Source: Neckera pumila (lineage: Eukaryota > Streptophyta > Bryopsida > Hypnales > Neckeraceae). From it: a stretch of 64,000 nt of DNA. The stretch's first letter is position 1; each line of letters opens with the position of its first letter. Below the pieces are notes generated by a model. That model did no database searches. It saw only the letters and a list, made by a program, of their open reading frames with translations, and was not told the DNA's origin. Made by a program: the position numbers and the translations under genes. Positions 12,101 through 24,450 of the stretch are shown here, piece after piece. The stretch covers positions 994,501-1,058,500 of the forward strand of contig OZ018411.1 of assembly GCA_963969595.1 (NCBI GenBank), in the 5' to 3' direction.

Positions 12101-12785
12101 ATACCAGAACTCCTTCCTTGTTCGTCAATGCTTCATTGAAAATGATCCACCGACATCAAATAAATATGTACTACTAGAACAGGAAAAGAAATTTCCTTGC
12201 TCCTTCTGAACAATGGTCAGAATTCGAAGTTATACTTCTATGGTCCAATTACATGAACATGAAATTTAAAAAAAACACAACCTGAAAATGACATCCTCTC
12301 GGTCTCACCTCCTGTGTTAATCAATTCTATTCTTTCAATAAGGATGTTAGAAAGTCCACTGGGTTCTATCTAGTAACAAACAAAACATTAGCATTACGAC
12401 TAACTCTTCAATACAACTTTGACGTTAAATCAAGAAAGGTATCGACCACAAAGACTGTACAATCTGAGCTTGTATTTGAGTTTTCACAAAGTATCCACAT
12501 CGTCTTTGCTTATCGATACTAGCCCTCTGTCATTTCATTCCACAAAACATCTCTCTAACGTACTCACATGGCCACGCATACTTCATAAAAAAATTTCCTA
12601 CTTCCACTTGTAAATAAAGTCCAGAACGGTACAACCTCATGCAATAGACCTAACATACTTCAAAGTTGAATGTTCGACAATTTTCAACAATTTTTAATTC
12701 ATGAGAACCACCCTGGTATACGACACTATAAACAGCCACTTCAACGACTTCGACCATACAAACCCCGTCATTGTATTAATTCCAG
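9134..12785. other. Non-coding interior of the CACTA element
   Basis: To about 10080 this still carries CCGG-rich sequence of the preceding remnant. From about 10080 to 12785 it is conspicuously G-poor on the plus strand (10861-10920 has 21 C and 5 G). It contains many short motifs such as ATTCCTCC, ACTTCA and GAATTCA, probably TNPD 3' flank and subterminal DNA. I see no conserved protein. Confidence 0.5.
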
Positions 12786-15700
12786 TCATTCTTCCTCGTG
12801 CACGTCATCGGCCACCATTTCATGTTCTGATCCTTCTTCCTCCAATTCACGTGCTTGACGTTCCACTTCAGCTTCAAACGCCAGTACAGCCTGCTCTGTT
12901 ACGTGCTCCCCCAAAGTCTCATTGCCTCCCATATCCCCATCAAAGATAGAATCTTTGAACTCAGAAACAACTTCTTGAAGATACAGTTTAGCATTGTCCA
13001 AGGCCAAAAAATTAGACTCCAAAGAACTGTCTTCATAAACACGTGTTGACCTTGGGTCCATGTTTGTAACAGTGGACCAATCTTGATCTTCAAAGCATTC
13101 CGCCAAAAAAATTCTAGACGCCTGCAGCGGAAATACAAACAAATTTGCGGACCTTCTCATCAGTCTGTTATGCTTGATTAATGTAAATCCGTACTTGTCC
13201 TTCTTTATACAGGCCGCTGGTCCTCTTGAATAGGCACCACCCAGTCGCACAACAGTAGCACTGGCTTCAACCGCCCGTAGTCCAACTCCAAAATTTCAAT
13301 AACACTTCCAAAGTACGTAACCGGCCCTGTTATGCAATTTGAATAAAAAACGCCACTTTGTTGCACTGTCTCACAAGTCACAGTGACACCGAAGTCAGTG
13401 GTCACTAAATTCAACTCTGCACTTGATACACAAATTTTTTTCCCGTATGCTTTCATGGATTTGAATGATCTAGCCCTCACCCTTGGTAGAATGGACAGGT
13501 CTACTACATCATGTTCGAAAACTCCGTTTCCAGTAGTTACCTCATTTTCTAACCAATTAGAAAAATTTGTTATGAAGTCCAAATTTGGAGGAAACTCCAT
13601 TTGCTTTCTTTTTCTCGGGTGAATTGTACTATGGTAAGCTGCTCTGGCCTTGCTTCTCTCCATACAAAAGCGCTTGTGCGTTCTGCAAATGAAGGACCAC
13701 ACCATGTCAACCACTACTTCAATTTCACAGTAATACCTCATGACAAAAAATTCGAAATGCATCATCATTACAATTAGTCTTCAAATACAATGTAAACTGA
13801 AACAAAAAAAATGAAAAAAAAGAAAGATAGCAATACATGTTGAAGACCAAAAACAAGTTGATACGACACATACTCTCTCAGATTATCCAGGCATTCTGAG
13901 TTTTGTAGTACACAAGCATGAGCCCATTGAAGCTCATCATTGGAAAGAGTTGTACTCCGATAAGTTGAGCAGGTGACCTCCCCGATTTCACCTACTTCTT
14001 CATCGCCATCCCAAACTCTTTTTCCAGTAGACTCGCATTCCAAAATGTACTCAGCTGACAACCCAAGTCCGACTTCCATAGTTGTATTTGTGGCCATGCA
14101 ACCTTCTAGTCTCGCTTTGTTTCTAACATAGCTCTTCATGTACTTCATGTACCTCTTAAGAGGATACATCCAGCGATTATGCACTGGCCCACATATGTGT
14201 AATTCCTCAACTAAATGAACCAGTAAATGCGACATTGGATCAAAGAATGAGGGAGGGAATTCTCTTTCTAGCAAACACATCAAAATGGCCACTTCTTCAA
14301 TCATTGACTCCTGGAGACATGGATCTTGCATTTTACCACAGATTTTTCTAAACATCTGACTCAACTTCAACACAACTTTCATTACTCGATCTGGAAGCAA
14401 ACCACAAAGGCAAACAGGAAGAACATGTTGGATGAGCATATAGTAATCATGGCTTTTCAGGCCATGAGTAACTCCGTCTTAGTCTATTTTGGACTTCAAA
14501 TTCAACATAAAACCGGTAGGAATTCTCAAACTCCTCAACCTATCAATGAGTATCTTCTTATTGGCCGCACTCAAAGTGTAGGGAGCCTTTGGAATGGTAA
14601 ATCCTGTCTGAGGAGGCGGTGCAATGTGGAGATGCAAATTCCTCTTGCAACCTTGTTCTTTCATATCATTTCTCACCGGTGGCTCGTCCTTCAACCCCAT
14701 CAGCGTATTCAGCAAATTCTCAGCAATATTCTTCTCGTAATGCATAACGTCCAGAAGATGTCTAATCAGAAGTCTCTGCATAGAAGGAAAAAAAAATTGG
14801 GAAAAAATACAATGACCATGACAAGAGGCAGTACATATGCAATATGAGGGGAACAACTATGTACTTCACATTCCCTTGACAACTGATGACGGTGTGAATG
14901 CTTGAACCCCTGTTAATGCATTGAAGGAAGAGGACCATGTTCAGTATATCAATGATAGATTATTGACAGGAGCCATTTACATCCCAATATGGCAGCCTGA
15001 AGAGCAAACAATGTCGCTTGACGCCTTTTCTTTTACAAGGGTCATTTTTGCTTCCAGATTTACCACCAGCTTCCACCCAACGCTCTCTGGCTTTGCCACG
15101 CAGTTGCTGTTGTATACCAGACACTTGAGGCGGTCTAAGATGATGCTCTTCCTTCCCATTGAATTGTTCCCGCATTTTCCAAAAAGGGTGATTGATAGGA
15201 AGGTACCTTCTATGTCCTTGGAAAATGTTTTTCTTTAGGCTTCTTGAAAAACGAGAATCTATTTGAGGACCACAAACTAGGCACCCCTGGTACCCTTTTG
15301 TTGCGGATCCGGATATTAATCCATAAGTTAGATAATCGTAAATTGTCCAAAGTAAAATCGCTCGCAGATTAAAGGCCTTTCTCCGTGGGCTTTCGGACAT
15401 GTCCACTGCTGGAACACCATCCCATAGAAGTAAAAGCTCGTCCACAAGAGGTTCCAAGTACACATCTACATTTCCGGACTTCACAGACTCTTTGCTGGAT
15501 ATCAATAGAGAAAGCATGACAAAGAAACGTTTGGTGACCATCCACCCTGGAAGGTTATAGTTTAGAAGGAAAACTGGCTATGTGGAATGCCGGGTAGACT
15601 TGTCAGCAAAGGGATTCATCCCATCGAGAGCTAATCCCATTTTGACATTCCTCACCTCTTCAAAGAACGGTTTATCAATGTTCTGTACTTCCTGCCAAGC

Positions 15701-16344
15701 TAGACTATCCAAAACGGACCGAACTTTTCCATCAGTAGATTTATTCTTCATTTCTTCTCATGCCACTTCATAAGGGAAGCAATGTCACGGCACCTGTACA
15801 TTCTGAGAAGTCTAGGGATTAAAGGGAAATGTCTTAAGACTTTTGCTGGAATGGACATACTGCCCTCTACATATTTGCTTGAATTACATTTAGGACATTC
15901 AGTGAGTCCCGCTCTTTCCTTCCAAAAAAGAACGCACCCATTGTTGTAGGCATGTATTGTATTGAAAGACAATCCCAGGTGATCTATGAATCCCCGCGCT
16001 TCATTTCTATTTCTTGGTAGTGCATTCGTGGATGGCAACATATTTAGTCTTAGAAAAGCGAACAGCTCATCCATGAACAAATTATTGACATTATGAAGGT
16101 GTGCTAAGTTCATGAAGACCAACACGGACACAAGAGATGAAAGTTTGGAGCCTTCGTACAAGGGTACCTGACTCTGTTTCAACCATTCCTCCATATTAGA
16201 GTCGGCAGTATTGTCATGTCCTTGAAGGTCTTTGTCATTTTCTTCTTCTGCAGTGTTGTTTTTGGCAAAAAAAATTTGTCTTTGTTCATCAACTCCTTCG
16301 AACCATTCTCGTGCCATTCTGTCAAAGTCGAATTCCTCATCCAA
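12786..16344 (-). pseudogene. CACTA TNPD / tnp2-family transposase, multiply broken
   Basis: On the minus strand the segments follow the order of plant En/Spm TNPD proteins. From the N-terminus: an acidic leader and zinc-ribbon-like region (16344-15748, with LTECPKCNSSKYVEGSMSIPAKV), the tnp2/Transposase_21 core (15730-14960, with FNLRAILLWTIYDYLTYG and GYQGCLVCG; continuing at 14856-14479 with LDVMHYEKNIAENLLNTLMG), DUF4218 (14439-14000, with CGPVHNRWMYPLKRYMK), and DUF4216 with the C-terminal part (13768-12786, with KKDKYGFTLIKHNRLMRRSA). Visible lesions are an approximately 8-base duplication near 15750 causing a frameshift, a TAG replacing a conserved Trp near 15576, a TAA near 14479, and a frameshift near 13210. 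Some gaps (about 14860-14960 and 13770-13850) may be introns. No functional transposase can be made. Confidence 0.9.
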
Positions 16345-17951
16345 TGCTTCATCCTGTGGTACCTAGAAGTCTTGTTCAACTCCGTCATTAGCCTGATCAA
16401 TATTCTGGAAGTCAAACTCATTTACGTCGGAGTCTTCAGGCTGCACAGAGAGGACATACACCCAAGAATGAAGCATGTAATGAGAAGAGGGATTCTCTTA
16501 CAACAACAAACACATGTTAAATGCTACAAAAACATAGTTTTTATGTTTTTATAGAAAAATGGAACAAGAAAATGCAATTGAAATACAGAGACAGAATTCC
16601 ATGTTATGACGTAATTTCCTGTAACCTGAAAGACTGACATCACATGGAATTGTGTTCAACAAATACCGAATACTATGAAGAACCATGTATATTAGGAGTT
16701 TCTTTATTTGCATCCGAGTGTGGATTACCTAGTATGAAACAGAGCAGGTTACAAGTTAGTAGTGAAGTTTGTGAAAATATGTTAGGTTAATTTGAATTAC
16801 AATTTAATGTTGCAGACGGGGTTTGTTTTCTGCGTGTGCAAAAAAACAAAGAAGACTTCTTGGAAAAATCAGTTGAAGTAGGTTGAGAAGGAGTATTGTA
16901 CCAAATATCTTGTGGAGACGCCTATGGGCAGCAGCATAACCTAAAAAAGCATTTGACCCCAAAATAAAAACAAAGGAAATTGTACATAAAAGCGTACCAA
17001 CATGCAATGCGTGAGAGTTGAAGCTCTTCCATTTCTTCTTAAATGGGTTTCAATTACCAATCGTTGTATTGGCCGACCACCGCCCTTGCAAACACTGCAA
17101 GGGCACTTATAAATGCTCAAAACTTTTTCATTTGCACGGGATTTCTCCAGTGCATTCAGCGTCAAAGCAAAAGGCAAAAATCTTGAATCCGCAACAGATG
17201 CGGACGAATCCATTGCAGTAAGTCCTTCTAAGTCTTCCTGCAATTACATATCCCATTATGAGAAGGAGAGGTGGGAGGGGTACTCCGAAGTGAGAAGGAA
17301 TAGGATGAGACCACCTGGCTACAGAGTTTGCAAGAAACAAGAGCTCAGTACAACAAAAAAAAAAAGTGCACAAGAAACAAAAAAATGGGAAAAAATGTAG
17401 AGAAGCGCACCTGGCTGTTGTAGTGGTTTTTTTTACTTGTGGAACCACGTCTTCAAGTCGGACTTGAACTTCACTAATTCTATGGTTTTCCTGCCTGCGG
17501 TACCACTCCTTCGCATGAAGCCGCTAACCTAAAGTGTGTAAGCGTCGACAACGGTCTAGCCTACACCGTGCCGTATGAGTGAAGTCTTGAAACTGAAGGG
17601 TACGATAATGCTGTCCAGGCGGTCCTCTTCTTTGCTCAAAAATCTACTAGAATCCAGTGAGACGGCAATGGAAGACAATAGGGAAGTAGTTCGCAGTAGA
17701 ATCAGGTGACACAGTCAAGAAAGACTTCTAGAGAATTAGTTCGCGGGATCTCCATTTTTTGTTTAGGTTTTCAGGCTTGCGAACTTGTTAGGTTAGAAAA
17801 TCCTAAAATTTCGAAGTGGTATAAGAGGTCACTGTAGCTGCTGTTCTCTTCTCAAACTGACGTCATGCATACTTCTGCGGCCACATACTCTGAGCTCGGT
17901 AGTTTTATATTTTTTTAAATACAATGACTTATTTCACGTTTTGCTTTCTGC
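16345..17951. promoter_or_regulatory. Divergent intergenic region between TNPD and the plus-strand unit
   Basis: This lies between the start of the minus-strand transposase and the first plausible exon of the plus-strand unit, so it should hold both promoters. Strand composition reverses across it: sequence to the left is C-rich and to the right G-rich on the plus strand. Upstream TNPD leader exons may also lie here. I cannot name specific promoter elements. Confidence 0.4.
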
Positions 17952-20900
17952 ATGGAAGAGAAACTGGAGGTCGTCGATGGCGGAAGCGTCGTCCACCGGA
18001 AGGTAGGACTTCTATCTTGCATGAGCGGAGATTGAATTCCAAGTTGTGCAGGACGTTTTTGCGGGAGGGATCAAGTAGTGTTCAGGTACGAAATGTGCAC
18101 CCTTGAATTGAAGAGGAGTGAAACGGGAGCAAGTGTGTTGAAGGTGTTTTTTCGCCGTTAGTTTTTGTTATGTGAAATGCAGATAATGATGACTTGAAGT
18201 GTCTTTGCAAATGTTTTCACGGAGTGGTAGGACAAAGACATAATGGCAGATGACGGAAGTTGCCAATCGTATGAAGACCTATGAAAAGCAAATGTGGAGC
18301 GGAACAAAGAAATGATGCAGTTTCTGGGGTTGGGTCTTCTTAGGTAAGGTTTTTTGTTTTCCTCCATGGACTTCTTTGGCGACAGGTCTGTAATGCTAGT
18401 TTCATGCAAAGTCATTGCGAAGTTCGTGTTTGAAGAGAACTGTGACGCACTGGTGGTTTGACAGTCGAACTTCCCAATTGCAGTACAGATCAGTGCTTTC
18501 ATTGAGAGGAGAATTTCAGGTGCACTGTTTTTTGTGAATACTGATTTTGAGGTTAACTTCGACCGTCCTTGAGTTTAGTAATTGTGTTAGAAAATTACTT
18601 AGGTATTTTGGAGGTTGCGCAGCCTTTTTTTTCATTGCTGGGCCATGTGCACTTTAAATGCTAGGACTCCAAATTTGGCCTAAATCAACTACGTGGAAGG
18701 GAATTCCTTTAATCTTGACTTCTTGCAGACGTAGTTGACAACAAAGATGATGCCTCAGTGGTCGACGGTATAAATGGAAGTCCACCTGTCCCTGTATATG
18801 ACTTCGGAGTTCTGGCTTTTAGTGGTGACAACCTCAATTCAAATTCCTGTGTGTCAGTGTGTATTTTTAGTGGTCAATTACCAGCATGGGCACTTTCTCA
18901 TTTCTATGTGGAAGTCGCTTCTGTGCAAGGCCAACGCTAGAGTGAAACAAAAAGGAAGGGAAAGGAAATTGTGTGAGGAAGGAGGTGAGCATGAATCCTG
19001 CAGGAGCGCAAGGATAGCGTTGTTGCCGGGTTGTCAGTCTTCTCTTTCAGTGCCTGCACGGAATTCAAATGTCACAGCTACAACTCACAGCAAAACATTA
19101 CTTGGGAAACGTCAATGACAAGGACAGTCAAAGAAGGAGCCGCGCGCTTCGGAAATAGAACGACAGCAGATTGAGTTTAGTCTCCAGTTATCATGAGTAT
19201 TTCATTTGAAGTTGCTTGCCTTTCAGATTGTAGTTTTCCTCTGCATTAACGGAATTTGGCTATGAATTATTATATGAGCTGAATTGCACTTTCTTATGAA
19301 TATTTTGTGACTATGCATGTACTGGATTGAATGAAGAGAATGGGGAGTTAGATAGTGTTGGTGACTATTTCTTTTTGGATTCCTCACCTGATAGTGTGTA
19401 CGGAGTGGAACCGGAGTTTAACCGGGACCAACAGAAGTTTGTTACACCTTCTACGTTTCCCAGTGTTCTGCCTGTCCAAAATGAAGGAGGTGGTTCCAAT
19501 GGAATGAACTTGCAAGTTGGAAACAACCCGAGTGTAGGACCTTTTGGTGCAGACTTTCAGGAAATGGTAGTACGTGCAGTGCTGCAATCAATGGCTGCGC
19601 TAATGGGTCCGACGGGGGGTTTCCAAAGTTTACCTCTTGGAATGGGCACTGCAAGTACGTTGCTAGCCACACAAGGGTTGGCACCCCTCAGCACGTGGAA
19701 GGAGTCAACTTATAACAAATCAGTGGCAACACGGAAGAGGACCATGAAGAGTATGCGGACGTCTGCTAGTGAGGCCTCCGATTTGCAGGAGGATTTCCGT
19801 GCTTTGAAAAACAAAAACCCTCGAGAGAAGTCCATGAGAACACGCTGACTGAACAGGTATCGACTGAGTAGGGCAAAGAAACTTACCAGTAATAGGTGAG
19901 CAGTGAACAAGTTGCCTTACGTCGTTCACGTGGACAACACAGGGAAAGCGCGTGGAATTCACAGGCATCAGTGGCGAGCGGCTATGCGGGGGTAGTGAAC
20001 CAAATTGGATCCTACAACGGAAAATATAAATCACCGTGCTAAGCATGTTGTTGACAGTATTTGGGAAGCATTGGAAAAAGAGTGGGAATTTGAAGATTTT
20101 GTACACTTGTCAAGAGAAATGTTTGAGAACTGTGCCACAAAGTTCATGAGGAACCGCAAAATGCAGTTGAAGTACAAGGTCAAGCGGAGTGTGAATGGGG
20201 AAAAGCCGGACGAGTTGTCTCCCTCTCATTGGGATAAGCTAAAGAAGGTAGCCAAAGCGTTGGCGAAGGTCTGCGGCATTTCAATGTCTAAGTCAGAAAC
20301 ATCAAAAGGGAAAGAGAAGGTAGCAGGTGATGAACCGGTGGAAGCTAAAATGCAGCTGATGTTGGAGGTAAAGATCTGTTTCTAAAATTATTGTAGGGCC
20401 GATTCCTTCGGTAACGTACGACCAATGCTTTTCTGAATTGCTATATACCTTGTACATTTTATATTTGTAGTCATGTTGTTGACGTTAGAATGGGGTCTAT
20501 TTTGTGTGAAGAAGGTCTCCCGGCATGTTAAATAACTGGAACTTCAATGTGTTGAAGTGTAAGTGTGGGCTCCAGTTCTGGTGTTGAAATACTTATTTCA
20601 ATAACAAGTTCAAATTGATGTGCATAGTTTTCTTACTATGTTGGAATGTTTAGTGTGTAGTTTCAGTGTGATTTGAAGTCCACAGATGTGAATACAAGTA
20701 ATGCTTGCAGTTTTGTTATTGCATGTTCAAAGAAATTCCCCTCAGTAATTTTTGTGTGTTGTGGCTGTGTGTTTATGACAAAACATTACCACAGGCCGGT
20801 TATGAGGACAGTGGAAGGAGAACTCCAATTGGTTGGACGAATGCAGAATCAGATGCATTGGAAGCCGATGATGTGGATGTCTGCATACGTAGTTTGCAAA

Positions 20901-22210
20901 CTGAATTGGTTCGACTGCAACAATCAAGGGAGGTAATGCTTGATTTAAGTGCATACAAGTTTAATTGTGTATGCATATCTTGATGATGTTGGTTGGGATA
21001 CTAGGGATGATATGTTCCATTGAAATTTTAAGCGGTTCCCCTGTTCAGGTTTTTATCCTGTGTTGAAGTGCGGTAGTGAGGTGAATTTATATTTTGAAGT
21101 TGGTGAAAATAGAAAATGTGTTTGGAGAGTTCACTTAAATGTTTAATAGACTGTTTGGATGTCTATGTATTGACATGTGTGGATCGTTTGTGCGATGTAT
21201 GTTTAGCGTGTTTGTGTAGAGGTCCGTGAAACCGGCAAAGACTCAGACATGAATTTGAAGAAGGGGAAAAGGGAATTGTGAGAACGACAGGTGAAGGTAA
21301 GGTATTGTAGTGCATTGTTTCGGAGTATATGTATGCTTTATGGTTTCTGTACGCTTTTGAAGGGAAACTGTAACAACTAGTGGTAGTACAGGTGGAGAGA
21401 GGGAATTGTGGATCTAATAAGAAATGAATTTGCTATCGTCAATTAATTCATTTTCCCTAGAAGATAAGAATTTGCAACAGTGCAAATTGAAGTCCCCTGA
21501 TAAATGAATTGGAAGTGCTTTAGGCTGCACAGTTCAATGTAAAGTGTATTGCCAGTCCTTGTGGACATGCACTTCCAGTATGTATTAGAGTAGGCCCCCC
21601 TTTTTGTTTTTCTTGATCACCCCTTCCTAGTTTTTAGCACTTGTAATGTGAATAGACAAGTAAAGTGATTGTATGGGAGGCTAATCTGAAATTGTTGAAG
21701 TGGAGTTAACGAAAGAATTTTTGAACGTGAGATTTTGAAATGTCATGTGAATGTCAAATGCGGCCATCATGTTATATTGCTTTTGACTTTGTTCGATATT
21801 GGCACTCTTGAAAATGACGAAGTAGACACACTACTAGATTTCAGAAGGTGGGTGAATTAACGGAAATAGGTTCAAGGAAAAAGATGGACGGTACGCTTAG
21901 AGAGACCTCAGTATGATTTGTCCAGCGTGACTTAATAAAAAGGTTTTCAAATGTGTACCTAACTTGTTCAGTGGTGCCAAGTGTTGCCGAAACAAAGGAA
22001 AACAGAGACGCCGGGAAAGTGTTGGCAAATGTTACGACTGAAAAGTCTGATGCAAAGGAATCGATAGAAATGCAATTGGTAGCTTTGGTGAAGGTCAAGG
22101 CAGGAATAGAAAATTCGGAAACGGATTTGTTTTGGAAGGGTTTGAAAGAAATCAATCCGAACAACCTTACCAACACAGAGGTCAAACTTGGTTTCTGTAA
22201 GTGGATGTGA
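17952..22210 (+). CDS. Putative CACTA accessory (TNPA-like) gene, exon structure partly inferred
   Basis: Several plus-strand segments look like exons of one gene. A short first exon at 17952-18002 (MEEKLEVVDGGSVVHRK) ends at a GT donor. An acceptor lies at 18727-18728. The Ser/Gly-rich open segment 19327-19848 follows, then 20005-20367 and 20795-20932, which join cleanly, and 21966-22210. Position and orientation, divergent from TNPD inside one CACTA element, are those of TNPA-type genes, whose products bind subterminal repeats. I cannot link all segments into one frame, and an in-frame stop lies just upstream of 20005, so the gene may be damaged. The assignment rests on context rather than on a recognised domain. 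Confidence 0.4.
19327..19848 (+). other. Open segment in the TNPA-like unit, Ser/Gly/Met-rich
   Basis: The segment is open for 174 codons, with an acidic N-terminal part (DSVGDYFFLDSSPDSVYGVE), a low-complexity Gly/Pro/Met centre and a basic C-terminal part (ATRKRTMKSMRT, KNKNPREKSMRTR). There is no in-frame ATG at its start, so if real it is an internal exon. The basic end could be a DNA-binding or nuclear-localisation segment. I do not recognise the family. Confidence 0.35.
20005..20932 (+). other. Two-exon block of the TNPA-like unit
   Basis: Segment 20005-20367 ends at GAG followed by GTAAAG; segment 20795-20932 starts after ACCACAG and ends before GTAATG. Both junctions are phase 0 and joining them keeps one frame of 167 codons. 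The first part is helical and basic (SREMFENCATKFMRNRKMQ, SPSHWDKLKKVAKALAKVCG); the second ends in a short coiled coil (CIRSLQTELVRLQQSRE). This resembles a DNA-binding region followed by a dimerisation helix, as described for TNPA-type proteins, but I did not recognise a named domain. Confidence 0.5.
21953..22210 (+). other. Possible 3' coding segment of the TNPA-like unit
   Basis: An open frame follows an acceptor-like TTGTTCAG at 21964 and runs to a TGA at 22208-22210. The encoded stretch is Lys/Glu-rich and ends DLFWKGLKEINPNNLTNTEV and KLGFCKWM. It could be the last exon of the plus-strand unit, but its phase does not match the preceding exon pair directly, so an intervening exon is missing from my model. 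A further open frame at 22681-22950 has no recognisable content. Confidence 0.3.
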
Positions 22211-23667
22211 TGCATGATAAGACATGGTCATTATTAGTATAACATCGTTTGTGGTGGAGACATATTTTGGTTGCTGATAAATGTGTTCAAGAATGGTCGC
22301 GCTCTTTGAAGATGTAGTGAGTTGGAGTGTCCACTGTAACAAAGAGTGGTGACTCTCATGTTGAACCACATTTTTCTCACAGAAAGGAGGGAGGAGTGGG
22401 AATTGGTTTTTGATATTCCCATGTCGTAAGTACTGTAAGTGATTTTGTTGTAAGATTTGAAAGTTTGGAGGCTAACAAAGAATTCTAAGGAACATCGAAC
22501 TGTAAACCCGGTTTGTTTTTGATGTGTGCTATTAAGCACTGATGTCCATGTTTTGCTTGTTCACTAACTTGTACTGCGTGGAGGAATTCAGAGGGGTGGC
22601 CTGTTTTTTACATTTACCAAATGAGGTTTTTGATGTAAGTAGTGAAGACACTAAATGTGGGCTGCATGGCATGAATTCAGATGGACTATGGGGTCGTTGT
22701 TTGTCTATACGCATTCATTGGTGGAAAGATGAAAGAGATAGCAAAAGGGATCGTCATGGCATTGGCTAGTTCAAAGCATCTTCGGAAAGTCATTCCAAGA
22801 GGATGGCGATGCATAAAAATCACTTCCATCACGAGCAATGCAACCAATGAAGCATGGTGTGGCCATGTTAAGCAGCAGATAGTGAGGGAAGCAACGGGAA
22901 AAACTATTGTGTGGCTAGATACGCTAATGCACTACATTCTCCACATCTAAAGGGTGCGGAATGATGAAGATGTTGACAGGTGCATTGTGTAGCTCTCCTG
23001 ACAACTGCATGAAAATGGAAGCATTCAAGAAATGTCAATGTTTGTACGGTGGACATCAATGTGAAATTAGGAGCTCAGTAAGTGAGAGTAGTGTGCAGGA
23101 AGTCTTACTGTTTTAGTTGTGTTCTAGTGTTTGTAGCATTTGCGGTTTTTGTTGGGGAAGAAGTAGTACAGTGTCTTCCAAGTAATAAGGTAGCCAGCTC
23201 TTTGGTAGAGTTTCAAATTGTCAATGAAAATCTCTCAGAAGGAAGAGCCTATATGGGACTACGCCCATGACAATACGTGAATAAAACATAATTTGCAGTG
23301 GAAAAGCATGAGGATAGGGACTGTAGCAGCAACCGTGGGTGCACCGTTCATTGAATTACAAATTATCAATTTCCAGCACCAATCCAAAGCCTGTAGACAG
23401 TTTTTTATGAGAGGGCCAGGTGTTGTACAGAGGGAAAAACGAAGTAAAAAATGATTATAATGTCAACTGATTCACCCGTGAAGAAAATTTCATTTTAAAA
23501 GGCAGCACTCTCCTACTTGAAAAGACAAGGATTACAAATCCAGTAAGGTAAATTAATGATAGTCCTAGACACAATATTTGGTTCACAGATGACTTAAAGA
23601 ACAAGTCCTTTACATATGAGGTTTTGGACTTAATACTGCAATTAAATAACCCCTTCTTCTTGTAGTG
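22211..23667. other. CACTA right subterminal region
   Basis: No gene recognised. The 18-base motif ACCGTTCATTGAATTACA at 23343-23360 also occurs in the left part of the element at 6069-6086 in the same orientation, as expected for a subterminal repeat. The terminal 20 bases are the CACTA end. Confidence 0.5.
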
Positions 23668-23752
23668 AATTTCAAAGTTTTGTATATGAATGAATAAATA
23701 AGAAAATTACTTTTCCTTTTGTTTTGGCTGTGGCAACGGCACAATGCACACT
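23668..23752 (-). repeat. Dispersed repeat R1, copy 1, right half
   Basis: The sequence resumes at AATTTCAAAG and continues through ATTACTTTT and GTTTTGGCTGTGGCAACGGC. This matches the minus strand of the 47.8-kb copy (TTTTGGCTGTGGCAAGGGC) and the corresponding part of the 54.2-kb copy. Together with 93-258 it forms one R1 copy split by the CACTA insertion. Confidence 0.8.
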
Positions 23753-24450
23753 AGCTGACTTGAAGGTATCACTTGCATTGTTATTTTAATCTTCCAACAT
23801 AAAACTCCTAAATTTTGTCAAAGTGCGTCAATATGGTCACATGGGCAATACATCCTCAAAAGTTTGTTGCAAGCTCTCTCCATCTGGCAACAACTCAAAA
23901 CAAACGAGATGCAAGGATGGCCTTCACCTATCATAAAATCCATTCTACAACTTCTGTAAACCAAGACAAGCTTCTATCAATTGAATTGTTGTGTCATTCT
24001 TATCAATTGATCTATTATGATCCTAATCTTCATCCTGACAAGTTTCCTCAACTTGCATGACCATTCTCTATCAAGTCAATGATCTGTGAAGTAGAATACT
24101 CAGCCTATCAATATAGTCTCCACCAACCATATCAATACATTATGTAGCTAAATGTAGCTAAATGTTTTTGAATGGAGTTGCCCCTGATTCAAACCTACAA
24201 TATCTTCTCAAGTGCAACAACTTCATCATTCATTTGTTTCTTTCACTATTTCCTTATAGATTCCGAATGCTCGCAATCCAATCTCAAGGTACTTTGGATG
24301 TTTGATACTCTCCACATTGCAAATAGATTCAACATCAAGCTCACTCCTTGTATCATACACTGCAGCAAATCTACATGAGTAGCTCCCAAATCACTTGAGT
24401 TTGATTTGAAGTAGAGTGTTATTAGTATAGGGCAATGCATGCAGAGGAGG

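Larger units (their letters stand above)
259..23667. mobile_element. CACTA (En/Spm) DNA transposon, about 23.4 kb, with nested insertions
   Basis: The left end reads CACTACAAGAAATGTGGGG and the right end, on the minus strand, CACTACAAGAAGAAGGGG: 11 identical terminal bases with related sequence following. Both sides carry the 3-bp duplication AAT (256-258 and 23668-23670), the usual size for CACTA elements. Removing the element rejoins dispersed repeat R1, whose other copies run uninterrupted through this point, so both boundaries are fixed independently. It encodes a tnp2/TNPD transposase on the minus strand (12786-16344) and a divergent plus-strand unit (about 17952-22210). The transposase is broken, so this copy is not autonomous. 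It carries at least a PIF/Harbinger element and a palindromic MITE, so it is older than both. Confidence 0.85.
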
